Source: Opitutaceae bacterium
GTDB lineage: Bacteria > Verrucomicrobiota > Verrucomicrobiia > Opitutales > Opitutaceae
DNA length: 64,000 nucleotides
Direction of reading: 5' to 3'
Assembly (NCBI GenBank): GCA_002713695.1
Contig: PAUB01000034.1
Coordinates: 47,823-111,822, forward strand
The position numbers and the translations under genes are program-made. This document shows positions 9,558 to 19,536 of this stretch, piece after piece (within the stretch, counting starts at the first letter, position 1; each line of letters opens with the position of its first letter). The notes under the pieces were generated by a model. The model was not told the origin of the DNA. It saw nothing but the letters and a program-made list of their open reading frames with translations, and searched no databases.

Positions 9558-9962
9558 ATGTCGAAAGAGCACCGCTCATTGATGATGCGAGCCAACCGCT
9601 TGATGGGAGCGGCTTTGGTGGAACACAATCTTGTGAAGATTGAAGATCTTGACGGTGCCAACGAGCGACTCCTGAAAATCGTTGCGCAAGGTTAAGCTCG
9701 CCAAAATACCGTGCTCGGCATTTTAACTTACGAGATGAAAGCCGTGCGTGATGTTTATCAAGGCTGGTATCGCGATATCGTTGAACCACCGATTCCGATT
9801 GAGGATGGCTATCTCAAGGCACCTGAAGAACCCGGGCTTGGTGCGCGGTTAAAAGAATCTGTTTGGGAGCGTGACGACCTCGTGGTCGAAACCTCCGATG
9901 CTGATCACCTCGCACCACTGCAATGGCCCGGATTCAGAAGCCAGCAAAGACCAGACTCCTAA
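9558..9962 (+). pseudogene. Chimeric pseudogene: type II secretion-ATPase-like N-terminus joined to an enolase-superfamily C-terminus
   Basis: One reading frame runs from ATG 9558 to the stop at 9960 but is broken by an in-frame TAA at 9693-9695. Before it stand 45 codons (start MSKEHRSLMMRANRLMGAAL); directly after, the frame continues ARQNTVLGILTYEMKAV. Together they resemble a GspE/PilB/MshE N-terminal helical domain (pattern LxxxLVExxLVxxEDLxxANE). From about 9747 the text changes to WYRDIVEPPIPIEDGYLKAP and PGLGARL, which resembles the C-terminal end of mandelate racemase/muconate lactonizing enzymes. I infer a deletion that fused two genes, followed by a nonsense mutation. The family names rest on pattern recall. 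Confidence 0.6.
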
Positions 9963-9999
9963 TCGTAAGACTACTCTCCCTAATCCGCCCTGGATTGCA

Positions 10000-10017
10000 C
10001 GTCATCCAATAGTTGAC
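10000..10017 (-). repeat. 18-nt dispersed repeat, inverted copy left of the HTH gene
   Basis: Read on the minus strand this gives GTCAACTATTGGATGACGTG (20 bases, 9998-10017), matching the copy at 35171-35190 at 19 of 20 positions. It is inverted relative to the related copy at 10448-10465. Both copies here lie outside genes and bracket the HTH gene. Confidence 0.5.
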
Positions 10018-10068
10018 AAACAAATCGAGCCACATGAGATCATGAGAATGACTATTCGTGAAGATACT

Positions 10069-10407
10069 ATGTCGATTGGACTGTCACTTCCGGCGGATTT
10101 ATTGGTTTCTCTGGGAGAGGCTGCGATTGCGAGTGACGCTGAACAAAAATTTCGTGCGCGAAGTTTGCCTGATGTCGGTCGCACCTTGCGCCCGGGGAAC
10201 GGAACGCCTTTGTGGAATACGCTACGCGACCAAGCGAAGGCACATCTGAAAAAGCGTGGATCGCAGGCCGATTTGGGTAGGCATCTGAATTTGCCTCGGC
10301 AGCAGATTAACGCGTTTTTGGCTGGCTCGCGTATGCCGGATGCGGAGCGCACGCTCCAACTGATGGCGTGGCTTATGGTGAAACGATCCGAGCAGGATTC
10401 TGAATAA
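10069..10407 (+). CDS. Small helix-turn-helix DNA-binding protein
   Basis: 112 residues. The C-terminal half contains an XRE-like helix-turn-helix: RGSQADLGRHLNLPRQQINA followed by FLAGSRMPDAERTLQL, where the second helix (PRQQINAFL) is the likely recognition helix. The N-terminal half (SLPADLLVSLGEAAIASDAE) is conserved-looking, but I cannot assign it. Start ATG 10069 (MSIGLSLP) fits better than upstream options at 10042 or 10051; no strong ribosome binding site decides it. The gene stands alone between a pseudogene and a hairpin, flanked by inverted 18-nt repeats. The target is unknown. Confidence 0.7.
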   Translation: MSIGLSLPADLLVSLGEAAIASDAEQKFRARSLPDVGRTLRPGNGTPLWNTLRDQAKAHLKKRGSQADLGRHLNLPRQQINAFLAGSRMPDAERTLQLMAWLMVKRSEQDSE

Positions 10408-10440
10408 CTAGCAGTCTCATCATCCTCACAGTTGGTTCAC

Positions 10441-10473
10441 GATTACTCGTCAACTAATAGATGACTAGTAATC
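10441..10473. repeat. Hairpin containing a copy of the 18-nt repeat
   Basis: GATTACT ... AGTAATC forms a perfect 7-bp outer stem, and GTCA ... TGAC an inner stem around ACTAATAGA. The core at 10448-10465 (CGTCAACTAATAGATGAC) is the repeat also seen at 10000 and 35170. It lies between the 3' ends of the HTH gene and mnmA, so it could terminate transcription from either side, although no clear T-tract follows. Confidence 0.5.
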
Positions 10474-10544
10474 TTTGGCTATCCCAGTTTCGGGTTCTAA
10501 AAGCGCTGAGGCAAGGCACACTTTAAGGCAGGCGTGGATCGCGA

Positions 10545-11621
10545 TTAGGCATAGACGCTGCCGCCGAGGAGTTGCTCGCCGCGATAGAGGGCCATGATTT
10601 GACCGGGTGCGATGGCGCGTTGGGGCGTAGCGAATTTAATGTCGGCTCCGGATTCGGTGGGGGTGAATTCTATCGCGACACGCGGATCGCGGTAGCGCAC
10701 GCGGCATTCGATTTGCACTGATTTAGTGATCGGTTCGTTGATGAAGCTGAGGCTGTGAACGTGAGATTCACTAGTCCAAAGTCCGGGAGCTTGCGGTTCG
10801 TCGAAGGCGACGAGGAGGGCGTGATCCGATGCGCGTTTACCCACGACACAATACGCTTTGTTCTCCGTGTTGGAGGGGATGCCGATTCCTTTTCGTTGCC
10901 CGATGGTGTAGTAATGCAGTCCGCGGTGTTCGCCTAGGACTTGCTCATCGGTGGCACGGACGATTGGACCGGGCTTGTCCGGCACGTAGGCTTTCAGAAA
11001 ATCCTGCATCTTCACTTCACCGATAAAACAGATGCCTTGGCTATCTTTTTTATGAGCGGTCGGTAGGCCAGCCTCGGCCGCGAGTTCGCGTAGCTTTGGC
11101 TTGGGAAGTTCGCCAACGGGGAATCGCGCTGCCCGGAGTTGATCCTGAGTGAGAAGGGCGAGGAAGTAGCTCTGATCTTTGTTCTTATCAGCTCCTTCTA
11201 TAAGCAGGCAGTCCGAGTCTGTCTCGATACGACGTGCGTAGTGTCCGGTTGCGACGGCGGTAAAACCTTCGGCTTGGGCGTATTTCAGGAAGACGCCGAA
11301 TTTCATCTCGCGATTGCACATCACATCCGGGTTGGGCGTGAGACCGCTTTGATAGCCATCAAGGAGGTAATCTACCACGAGGCGTCGATAGTCTTCCATG
11401 AGATTAACAACGCGGAATTCGATGCCGAGGTGATCGGCGCCGGCGCGCGCATCTTCGATATCCTGCATCCACGGACAGTGGCCGATGACTTCATCCTCGT
11501 TGATCCAGTTCTTCATGTAGGCGCCCACGATATCGTAGCCCTGTTGTTTGAGCAGCAGAGCGGCAACAGAGCTGTCCACTCCGCCGGAGAGGGCGACGAG
11601 GATTCTTTCGCGGTTGGCCAT
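10545..11621 (-). CDS. mnmA: MnmA, tRNA-specific 2-thiouridylase
   Basis: Installs the 2-thio group on U34 of tRNA Lys, Glu and Gln. The 358-residue length is typical. The PP-loop [15 protein letters not shown] binds ATP at the N-terminus. The catalytic cysteines are visible in [13 protein letters not shown] and [13 protein letters not shown]-terminal beta-barrel ends in [17 protein letters not shown] set the start at [11 protein letters not shown]; an in-frame extension of 43 residues has no family support. The leader just before the ATG is pyrimidine-rich (minus strand CGTCGTTTTCTTC) with no Shine-Dalgarno. Divergent from the GH13 gene. Confidence 0.96.
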   Translation of the reverse strand: MANRERILVALSGGVDSSVAALLLKQQGYDIVGAYMKNWINEDEVIGHCPWMQDIEDARAGADHLGIEFRVVNLMEDYRRLVVDYLLDGYQSGLTPNPDVMCNREMKFGVFLKYAQAEGFTAVATGHYARRIETDSDCLLIEGADKNKDQSYFLALLTQDQLRAARFPVGELPKPKLRELAAEAGLPTAHKKDSQGICFIGEVKMQDFLKAYVPDKPGPIVRATDEQVLGEHRGLHYYTIGQRKGIGIPSNTENKAYCVVGKRASDHALLVAFDEPQAPGLWTSESHVHSLSFINEPITKSVQIECRVRYRDPRVAIEFTPTESGADIKFATPQRAIAPGQIMALYRGEQLLGGSVYA

Positions 11622-11749
11622 GAAGAAAACGACGCGGCGAGAGGCCAGATTGTCAAACGAACGTGACGAGAGAGTTGGCAAGCTTTCTGCAGATTGTAAC
11701 ACGATGTGCTCTTGCGCGTCATTCGCACTCACCGCACTTTTACTGATCA

Positions 11750-14176
11750 ATGAAGAAAAATCCTCCCATTCGAGCGTGGATGCAGTCCCTCACCACGGGG
11801 TGTATAGAATACACGCGTGATTGGAGTGACAACGAGGTTCCGGCGGTTCGGCTGGTCGGCGAAGGAGGTAAGCGGGTGTTTCAGAGTTTTGAGCGTGCAC
11901 CTCGATATGCCGCGGCTGGTCGCTATGGTTATTTTGTAAACGACGACGGGGCTTTGGTATTTGCCGTGCGTCGGGAAGCGCATTCCGAGAATGAGATCTA
12001 CGTCGCGGGCGATTTTAATGGCTGGAGTGAAGCGATCGGAGATGAGAAATGGAAAATGACCGCGGGTGAGCTCGCGGGGGAACCGATGTGGTTATGGGTC
12101 GGGTTGCCTGATCAATTTTGGGCGGAGTCATCGATATGTTTTAAATTTGTGACGGGCGAAAATCAGTGGTTGGTCGTGCCAGATGACTCGCCGAATAGCG
12201 TGCGTGATGATAAAGGGCTGGTGAATCACGTGCTAGATCCGCAACGCACGGGATCACAGTTTTTCCAATACGAATTGGAGGCGCCGCTCGATCTTGCCCA
12301 CGCGTGGAGAGTGGAGCGCGCTTCCGATGAAGAGAATGGGGTGGTGCTGCAACCGGGAGATTTCTTCTTTTCGATTAATACGAAACTGCCGATGGGCGCG
12401 ACGATCGAAGGAGATCGCACCATCTTTCGACTGTTTGCACCACGGGCGAGCGAGGTGAGTTTACACCTGTCGCAAAAAGTGTCGGAAGGAGCTGCGAATC
12501 AAGTGATCGCGATGCAGCGCAATACCGATGAGCCCTATGTCTGGGAAACGATCTGTGACAGTAACATGCACGAATGGTATTACTGGTATCAACTCGATGG
12601 AGTGTCCGATAAATCGGGTGCGTTTGATCCGAACTTCCGCGTGCTCGACCCCTTCGCGCTCGCGACGGTTTGCCGAGATGGCCCGGGGATCGTGATTGAT
12701 CGCTCGACGCTGGGGCTGGGGGATCGAAGCTTCGCGACGCCGGATTGGCAGGACTTGATCATGGCCGAGGCTCATGTGCGTGATCTGGCCGCCAAGGCAC
12801 CGATCAAAGCGACGCCACGCGAGCGCCGTGGGTTTACCGGATTGAGGAAGTGGGTCGAAAGCCCGGAATTTTATCTCCATCACCTTGGCGTGAACTGCGT
12901 GGAGCTGCAACCGATCCAGGAATTCGATAACGAAAGCCGCGAGGAATATCACTGGGGCTACATGACCGTGAATTGGTTTTCACCGGCCAGCGCTTATGCG
13001 ATGGAGCCGGAGAAGGCTTCCGGTATTTCCGAATTTCAAGAATTGGTCGCAGCCTTTCATCGTCGCGGCATGGCGGTGGTTCTCGATGTGGTTTACAATC
13101 ATGTGGGAGTGCCGGCGCATCTTCACTTTATCGACAAGCTCTACTATTTTGAGCAGGACGCGGTCGGCGCTCTCTCTAATTGGAGCGGCTGCGGGAATGA
13201 TATTCGGGCGGATGCGGCGATGGCGAAGCGACTGATTATCGAATCGTGCACTCACCTGATCGAAACTTACGGCGTAGATGGATTTCGTTTTGATTTGGCG
13301 GAGTTGCTGGGGGCGGAAGTGCTCATTGAGATCGAAGATGCGCTCAAGCAGGTGAAGAGAAATGTGATCTTAATCGCAGAGCCATGGAGCTTCCGCGGGC
13401 ACATTGCGGGTGTGTTGCGCGATACCGGCTGGTCGTCATGGAACGATGGATACCGTGATTTTCTCCGCGAGTATGTGCGGGGTGGTAGCAAAGTGGAGAC
13501 ATTCGAATACTATCTCAAAGGTGCGCCTTGGTATTGGTCGAAATGGCCGGCGCAGACTGTCAATTTTTCCGAATCACACGATGATCGCTGTTGGCTGGAT
13601 GTGATCACGGAAAACCCGGATCACAATGGCAACGCACCAACGGCTAATGATCGGCGTCGCACCCATTTGATGGCGGCGATCCTGTTTTCTTCGATTGGGA
13701 TACCAATGCTCGCGGCCGGGCAGGATTTTATGCGCTCCAAGCACGGGGTGAATAACACGTATCAGCGAGGTGACCTCAACGCGCTTGATTTCCGCCGTTT
13801 GCTGAAGTTTTCCGGCACGCATGCGTATTTCGCTGATTGGATCGCGTTCCGGCGAAGCGATCAGGGGAAGCTCCTGCGTCTATGGTCCGCGCCGGAAGAA
13901 TCGTATTTCCATTTCTGTAATGTGGAGCATTCCACGGCCTGTGCAGTCGTTTATAACTTCGATGCCTCGCGCGGCTTCACCCGTCTGTTGTTTGCGGTGA
14001 ACCCGACCCTCGAGGATGTCGTGTTGCCATTAGGGGATGAAGTCACCTCCTTGGGTGAGTGGAGACAATTGGCTGATCATGACCGCTTTTTCCCCGGATA
14101 TGCGGCCAGACAATCAATTGAAACCGAGGTTTATTTACCGGCCTTGGGGTGTGGACTCTGGATTTGCGGGGGATGA
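11750..14176 (+). CDS. GH13 alpha-glucan hydrolase, pullulanase/glycogen-debranching type
   Basis: 808 residues without a signal peptide, so probably cytoplasmic glycogen metabolism. An early CBM48-like stretch (about 70-165, [12 protein letters not shown]) is followed by a second E-set domain (about 215-310, [17 protein letters not shown]). The catalytic barrel shows all four GH13 blocks: DVVYNHVG (about 445), GFRFDLA with the nucleophile Asp (about 514), IAEPW with the acid/base Glu (about 543) and SESHDD with the third acid (about 610). [13 protein letters not shown] resembles the YNWGY motif of type I pullulanases and debranching enzymes. A branching enzyme is less likely; exact linkage specificity cannot be read. 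Confidence 0.8.
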   Translation: MKKNPPIRAWMQSLTTGCIEYTRDWSDNEVPAVRLVGEGGKRVFQSFERAPRYAAAGRYGYFVNDDGALVFAVRREAHSENEIYVAGDFNGWSEAIGDEKWKMTAGELAGEPMWLWVGLPDQFWAESSICFKFVTGENQWLVVPDDSPNSVRDDKGLVNHVLDPQRTGSQFFQYELEAPLDLAHAWRVERASDEENGVVLQPGDFFFSINTKLPMGATIEGDRTIFRLFAPRASEVSLHLSQKVSEGAANQVIAMQRNTDEPYVWETICDSNMHEWYYWYQLDGVSDKSGAFDPNFRVLDPFALATVCRDGPGIVIDRSTLGLGDRSFATPDWQDLIMAEAHVRDLAAKAPIKATPRERRGFTGLRKWVESPEFYLHHLGVNCVELQPIQEFDNESREEYHWGYMTVNWFSPASAYAMEPEKASGISEFQELVAAFHRRGMAVVLDVVYNHVGVPAHLHFIDKLYYFEQDAVGALSNWSGCGNDIRADAAMAKRLIIESCTHLIETYGVDGFRFDLAELLGAEVLIEIEDALKQVKRNVILIAEPWSFRGHIAGVLRDTGWSSWNDGYRDFLREYVRGGSKVETFEYYLKGAPWYWSKWPAQTVNFSESHDDRCWLDVITENPDHNGNAPTANDRRRTHLMAAILFSSIGIPMLAAGQDFMRSKHGVNNTYQRGDLNALDFRRLLKFSGTHAYFADWIAFRRSDQGKLLRLWSAPEESYFHFCNVEHSTACAVVYNFDASRGFTRLLFAVNPTLEDVVLPLGDEVTSLGEWRQLADHDRFFPGYAARQSIETEVYLPALGCGLWICGG

Positions 14177-14233
14177 CACGACTTTTCCGGCAAAACCCTT
14201 GCTTACTTTGGAGCGGATTGTTTGAACATTGGG

Positions 14234-14251
14234 TTCTACGTCCGCGTAGAA
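14234..14251. other. Short perfect hairpin in the gapA leader region
   Basis: TTCTACG-TCCG-CGTAGAA forms a 7-bp stem with a 4-base loop, 48 bases before the gapA start and 58 bases after the upstream stop. No T-run follows, so it may be a leader structure or regulator site rather than a terminator. Confidence 0.4.
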
Positions 14252-14265
14252 TCTCAATAATATAA

Positions 14266-15348
<1,083 letters not shown>

Positions 15349-15366
15349 GCTACACGTTTTAATACC

Positions 15367-15440
15367 GGCCACGGAGGCGCGGAGACTTTGAGAATCCAAC
15401 CCTTCTCTGAGACTCTCGCTTCCGTGGCCTCTTTATTTTC
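15367..15440 (+). terminator. Long hairpin with T-rich tail between gapA and pgk
   Basis: GGCCACGGAGGCGCGGAGAC (15367-15386) pairs almost completely with GACTCTCGCTTCCGTGGCC (15411-15429), giving a long stem; the tail is TCTTTATTTT. The tail ends two bases before the pgk ATG, so the element could terminate gapA transcription, attenuate pgk, or shape pgk translation. The arm sequence (CACGGAGGC...GGAGA) also resembles a palindromic intergenic repeat type seen in other genomes (recall, not checked). Confidence 0.7.
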
Positions 15441-15442
15441 CC

Positions 15443-16687
15443 ATGCCTAAACATACTTCTCTTCGCGACCTCGATCTTTCCGGCAAACGCGTGTTGATCC
15501 GCGTCGATTTCAATGTCCCTCAGGATAAATCGACCGGCGCGATCACCAATAATCAGCGCATCGTCGCTGCGCTTCCAACGATCAAGCACGTGCTCGATCA
15601 AGGCGCCTCGGTGGTGTTGATGAGTCATTTGGGTCGGCCCAATGGGCAAGCGGATCCAAAGTTTACCCTAAAACCCGTCGCGACAGAACTGAGCAGCCTG
15701 TTGGGCAAAGAGGTGAAATTCGAAGAGGATTGCGTGGGACCGGTCGCAGAAGAAGCTGCCAACGAGTTACGATCCGGTGAGGTGCTGTTGCTTGAAAACT
15801 TACGCTTCCATATCGAGGAAGAGGGTAAGTCGAAAAATGAGGATGGCTCGTCCACTCAGGCAGATCCTGAGAAGGTAGCCGCGTTTCGCGCTAGCCTATC
15901 GAAGCTTGGGGATGTGTTTGTAAACGATGCCTTTGGCACGGCGCATCGTGCTCATTCGTCTATGGTCGGCGTGAATCTGCCACAAAAGGCCGCTGGGTTT
16001 TTGATGGAAGCTGAGCTCAAAGCATTTGCGGCGGTGCTCGACGAACCGAAGCGTCCGTTGCTGGCGATTCTGGGCGGGGCGAAGATCTCGGATAAAATCC
16101 CGCTAATTAAAAACCTACTTGATAAGGCTGACCAGATCATCATCGGTGGCGGCATGACTTACACCTTCAAGAAGGTGATTGACGGCATGGAGATAGGAAA
16201 AAGTCTTTTCGATGAAGAAGGCGCCAAGATCGTGGCTGAACTCGCGAATGAAGCGAAAGCCAAGGGTGTGAAACTGGTTTTCCCAGTAGACTATGTCTGC
16301 GCCGATGATTTCAGCCCCGATGCGAATACACAGGCGGCAGACGATACCTCGGGTATCCCCGCAGGGTGGGAAGGCCTTGATGCCGGACCAAAGTCGATCG
16401 AGCTCTACCGCGAAACGATTCTCGGATCGAAAACGATCATCTGGAACGGTCCGGCTGGGGGGTTTGAATTTGAGAAATTTGCAGGCGCGACCGAGGCGAT
16501 GGCAGCAGCCATAGCCGAAGCGACGGCGAATGGTGCGATCACCGTCGTGGGTGGGGGTGATACCGCGACAGCCGCGAAGCAATTCGGAGTGGCGGACAAA
16601 GTGACTCATTGCTCCACTGGTGGCGGCGCGAGCTTGGAGTTTCTCGAAGGTAAGGCGCTCCCCGGGGTGGTCTTTCTTGAGAATTAA
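15443..16687 (+). CDS. pgk: Phosphoglycerate kinase
   Basis: Makes ATP from 1,3-bisphosphoglycerate; 414 residues, slightly long owing to an extra acidic stretch ([20 protein letters not shown], about 130-150). Signatures: [21 protein letters not shown], the substrate-binding [19 protein letters not shown] and the nucleotide-binding [13 protein letters not shown] near the C-terminus. The 13 bases before the ATG are U/C-rich (TCTTTATTTTCCC), contain no Shine-Dalgarno and are the tail of the hairpin described above. Confidence 0.98.
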   Translation: MPKHTSLRDLDLSGKRVLIRVDFNVPQDKSTGAITNNQRIVAALPTIKHVLDQGASVVLMSHLGRPNGQADPKFTLKPVATELSSLLGKEVKFEEDCVGPVAEEAANELRSGEVLLLENLRFHIEEEGKSKNEDGSSTQADPEKVAAFRASLSKLGDVFVNDAFGTAHRAHSSMVGVNLPQKAAGFLMEAELKAFAAVLDEPKRPLLAILGGAKISDKIPLIKNLLDKADQIIIGGGMTYTFKKVIDGMEIGKSLFDEEGAKIVAELANEAKAKGVKLVFPVDYVCADDFSPDANTQAADDTSGIPAGWEGLDAGPKSIELYRETILGSKTIIWNGPAGGFEFEKFAGATEAMAAAIAEATANGAITVVGGGDTATAAKQFGVADKVTHCSTGGGASLEFLEGKALPGVVFLEN

Positions 16688-16772
16688 TCGCGTCTTTTTA
16701 TCCGCAAAACGCTCTTCTGTGTCGCCAAGAACAGACTCTTCGACGATAAAGTCACTTAGCTAAATTTTTCAT

Positions 16773-17540
16773 ATGATCTTACGTAAAAAACTCATCGCCG
16801 GAAATTGGAAGATGAACAAGACCTCCGCTGACAGTGTAACGTTGGTGAAGGAGATTGCTCAGCAAATTGGTCGCCAGACCGAAGTCGACGTCTTGGTCTG
16901 CCCACCGGCTACCGCTCTTGAAAGTGTCGGTCGCACTCTGGAAGGTGCCAATATTAAGCTCGGAGCACAGAACATGCATTTCGAGGCTAGCGGTGCTTTT
17001 ACGGGCGAAATTTCCGCACCGATGCTACGCGACCTATTCGTCACTCACGTGATTCTGGGCCATAGCGAACGTCGCGCCTTGTTTGGCGAAGACGATCAAC
17101 TGATCAATCAAAAGGTGTTGTCCGCATTGAAGACGGAACTTCGTCCCGTGCTCTGCGTTGGAGAATCACTCGAAGAACGTGAGGCCGGAGATACGCTCAA
17201 AGTAGTGCAAACCCAATTGGAGGCGGGACTCGCTGGAGTCAGCAACGAGCAGGCTGCGAGTGTGATTTTGGCCTATGAGCCTGTCTGGGCAATCGGCACC
17301 GGTAAGGTGGCGACTTCGGATCAGGCACAGGAAGTGCACGCGTTTATCCGCGAGCTGCTCACGAAACTCTTTGGCGAAACCATCGCGCAAAAGGTGCGCA
17401 TCCTCTACGGAGGTTCGATGAAACCTTCCAATGCCGATGAACTTCTCGCGCAAACGGATATCGACGGCGGTTTGATTGGCGGAGCCGCTCTCGAAGCCCG
17501 CAGCTTCGTAGATCTCGTTAAAGCAGCAGCGAAGTCTTAA
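16773..17540 (+). CDS. tpiA: Triosephosphate isomerase
   Basis: Interconverts DHAP and GAP; 255 residues. Catalytic Lys in AGNWKMN, His in ILGHSERR and Glu in AYEPVWAIGTGKVAT, plus the phosphate loop YGGSMKPSN and GGLIGGAALE, are intact. It lies 85 bases behind pgk and its stop overlaps the stop of the convergent prenyl synthase by four bases. The leader is U-rich (AAATTTTTCAT) without a Shine-Dalgarno. Confidence 0.98.
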   Translation: MILRKKLIAGNWKMNKTSADSVTLVKEIAQQIGRQTEVDVLVCPPATALESVGRTLEGANIKLGAQNMHFEASGAFTGEISAPMLRDLFVTHVILGHSERRALFGEDDQLINQKVLSALKTELRPVLCVGESLEEREAGDTLKVVQTQLEAGLAGVSNEQAASVILAYEPVWAIGTGKVATSDQAQEVHAFIRELLTKLFGETIAQKVRILYGGSMKPSNADELLAQTDIDGGLIGGAALEARSFVDLVKAAAKS

Positions 17541-18421
17541 TTTGCTCGTTTGGTCATCGCATTGGTCAGCGCGACGAGGAATGTCGTGTCACCCGAGAGC
17601 GATTGTAGTGAGTCGATGGCTGATTGGGTGTTCTGGGCGGCTATTTGCTGCGCTTTGTCGATCCCGTGTAGTTTGACGTAGGTGGTCTTGTCGATCGCGG
17701 CATCTTTACCAGCGGTTTTGCCGAGAGTCTCGGTATCGGCGGTGGCATCGAGGATATCATCGATGATCTGAAAGGTGAGGCCGAGGTGTCGACCAACAGT
17801 GCGTAGTGTCGCGCAGTGGGTTTCGTCAGCTCCGCCGACCAGTCCGCCGAGCACAAGTGAGGTTTCGATCATCGCGGCGGTTTTATTGAGGTGAATGAAT
17901 TCGAGGTCGTCCGTCGTGGCGTTGGAATTCTTCTCGGCGAGGAGATCTTCCATTTGCCCTCCAATCAGATGTTGGCTACCGGCGGTGGCGGCTAGCTCCT
18001 GAATAAGACTGTGAGCCAGGGCAGGCTGAGCGGCATAGGCCGTGGCGAGTAATGCGAAGGCGTGGGTGAGCAAGGCGTCGCCGGTGAGGAGAGCGGTCGC
18101 CTCATCGAATGCCTTGTGGGTGGTGGCACGACCGCGGCGCAGATCATCGTTGTCCATGCAGGGTAGATCGTCGTGGACGAGAGAATAGGTGTGCACGCAC
18201 TCAATCGCGACTGCCGCAGGAAGAGCCGAATCGCCATCGGCGCCAAACAACTCAGCCGTGGCGAGAAGCAGCATGGGGCGCAAGCGTTTGCCGCCTCCTT
18301 CGATCGCGTAGCGCATGGCTTCGTGCATGCGAGCAGGGCGGGTGGTGGACGCAGGGAGATGCTTGTCGAGACCTTGCTCGATAAGGCCGTGGTAGGCGGC
18401 GAGTTGATCAGAAAAACACAT
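17537..18421 (-). CDS. ispA: Short-chain polyprenyl diphosphate synthase (FPP/GGPP synthase, IspA-like)
   Basis: Condenses IPP with allylic diphosphates; 294 residues. The first Asp-rich motif HDDLPCMDNDDLRRG and the second, FQIIDDILDATAD, are intact, with GGGKRLRPMLLL upstream of the first. The DDLPxMDNDD spacing is of the IspA type, consistent with farnesyl or geranylgeranyl product; chain length cannot be fixed from sequence alone. I chose MCFSDQLAAYHG as the start; a 36-codon upstream extension lacks support. Tail-to-tail overlap with tpiA. Confidence 0.9.
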   Translation of the reverse strand: MCFSDQLAAYHGLIEQGLDKHLPASTTRPARMHEAMRYAIEGGGKRLRPMLLLATAELFGADGDSALPAAVAIECVHTYSLVHDDLPCMDNDDLRRGRATTHKAFDEATALLTGDALLTHAFALLATAYAAQPALAHSLIQELAATAGSQHLIGGQMEDLLAEKNSNATTDDLEFIHLNKTAAMIETSLVLGGLVGGADETHCATLRTVGRHLGLTFQIIDDILDATADTETLGKTAGKDAAIDKTTYVKLHGIDKAQQIAAQNTQSAIDSLQSLSGDTTFLVALTNAMTKRAN

Positions 18422-18546
18422 TCGTCCAAGGAAGTGTCGCAAATCACGACTTGGCGCAACCCTGTGGGTAGACATTCGATGGAAAGCGATGATGAGAACG
18501 CACTCGCCATGGCTGATCGAACGCGCCATAAAACGCTCCGAAGTAT

Positions 18547-18810
18547 ATGCCTACCTACGACTATATTTGTTCTAAATGCGGCCACGAATTGGAGGTCTTT
18601 CAATCGATGAAGGATGAGCGCCTGAAAAAATGCCCTACCTGCAAGAAAATGGGACTAAAGCGTCAGATTGGAACCGGTGGCGGCCTCATTTTCAAAGGTA
18701 GCGGTTTCTATGAGACTGACTTTAAGACTAGGAAAGGCACGCCGGACAAAGAATCGAAGCCTGCTGAAAGTAAGCCTGCCAAAACAGAAACCAAAGCTGC
18801 TACTAAATAA
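18547..18810 (+). CDS. FmdB-family zinc-ribbon protein
   Basis: 87 residues. The N-terminus MPTYDYICSKCGHELEVFQS with CxxC (about 8-11), a second CPTCKKMG (about 29-32) and RQIGTGGGLIFKGSGFYETD are the FmdB/CxxC_CXXC_SSSS signature of small regulatory-like zinc ribbons. The C-terminal tail is Lys/Ala/Pro-rich and probably disordered. The molecular role of the family is poorly known. Divergent from the prenyl synthase; the next gene begins 12 bases after its stop. Confidence 0.88.
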   Translation: MPTYDYICSKCGHELEVFQSMKDERLKKCPTCKKMGLKRQIGTGGGLIFKGSGFYETDFKTRKGTPDKESKPAESKPAKTETKAATK

Positions 18811-18822
18811 CCACCCACTATT

Positions 18823-19233
18823 ATGAGCTCACGAAATGATCGCGCCATCAATGGTCCCAGCTGGACCGAGGTAACAATTGGAGCTCTTTTGAGCGTGGGG
18901 ATTGGGATTCTGCTCGCGGGCGCTTGGTTAACACTCAAGCCGGTCGAAAAGGTCCGGTCATTACCTGATGAGCCGAAGTTGGGTCTGGTTTATTATATTG
19001 AGGGAGCGCTCAACGGCAGCATCGGGAGGGCGTGGGAACGTAAAACCCAACTATTTGAGACAGGCGTTCCAGTCGGTCTGGTTGAGCAGGAATTGAATGA
19101 AGCTGCTCGACAGCTTTCATCCGACGCCCAAAAGGCGAAGGGGAAGGATGCGAAGGATGGCACCATCACCCCGGGGCAGTTGAATTTTCGCATCAGCGAT
19201 GGGGAACTTCAGGTGCCATTGCCTTGGCTCTGA
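18823..19233 (+). CDS. Conserved membrane-anchored protein, 5' part of a frameshifted gene
   Basis: 136 codons. One transmembrane helix (about 17-36, TIGALLSVGIGILLAGAW) follows a short cytoplasmic start, then a periplasmic region. The end, FRISDGELQVPLPWL, stops abruptly, while the overlapping next frame continues with text that fits on directly (LALNVYGMKSN). From family memory, Opitutae homologues read through as one protein of about 220 residues with the order NFRIxDGxLQVxxP, LNxxG, RGGFVK. Adding one T at about 19217-19220 (CCTTGG to CCTTTGG) would restore the frame. Function unknown; I treat this and the next entry as halves of one gene. Confidence 0.65.
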   Translation: MSSRNDRAINGPSWTEVTIGALLSVGIGILLAGAWLTLKPVEKVRSLPDEPKLGLVYYIEGALNGSIGRAWERKTQLFETGVPVGLVEQELNEAARQLSSDAQKAKGKDAKDGTITPGQLNFRISDGELQVPLPWL

Positions 19234-19487
19234 ATGTTTACGGTATGAAATCTAATGTTCAGTTGGTCACGCGTGGAGGGTTTGTGAAAAAGGGTAAGCG
19301 ATTCGTTTACGAACCGACTTCAATTTACGTTGGGTCCTGTCCCATCGAGCGTCTGCCTCAGATCGGTGGCGTGCTGATCGGAAAAATCTGGGAAGCGATG
19401 TCGCAACAGGAAGAGATTAAAGCGGCCTGGGATGCATTGGAGAACGTGACGGTCGAAGGTCGCAGTTTGCGTTTGGTGGCGCAGTAA
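19224..19487 (+). CDS. Conserved protein, 3' part of the same frameshifted gene
   Basis: 87 codons in the -1 frame relative to the preceding piece, overlapping it by 10 bases. It contains VTRGGFVKKGKRFVYEPTSI, then YVGSCPIERLPQIGG, ending ENVTVEGRSLRLVAQ: a beta-rich C-terminal domain with a conserved-looking Cys. If translated alone, the plausible start is ATG 19245. Its lack of a membrane anchor and the good join with the upstream frame argue for a single ancestral gene. Function unknown. Confidence 0.6.
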   Translation: MALNVYGMKSNVQLVTRGGFVKKGKRFVYEPTSIYVGSCPIERLPQIGGVLIGKIWEAMSQQEEIKAAWDALENVTVEGRSLRLVAQ

Positions 19488-19536
19488 TCGCTTTCTTCGC
19501 GCTTGCTGATGCGGAAGTGAGGGGAAAAACTGCACT

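Noticed and set aside
15820..15900. Extra residues in Pgk as a possible inserted domain
   Set aside because: It is only a short acidic loop; all catalytic segments are in place.
19210..19225. Programmed -1 frameshift at the split conserved gene
   Set aside because: There is no slippery X-XXY-YYZ heptamer or nearby pseudoknot; a single-base indel is simpler.
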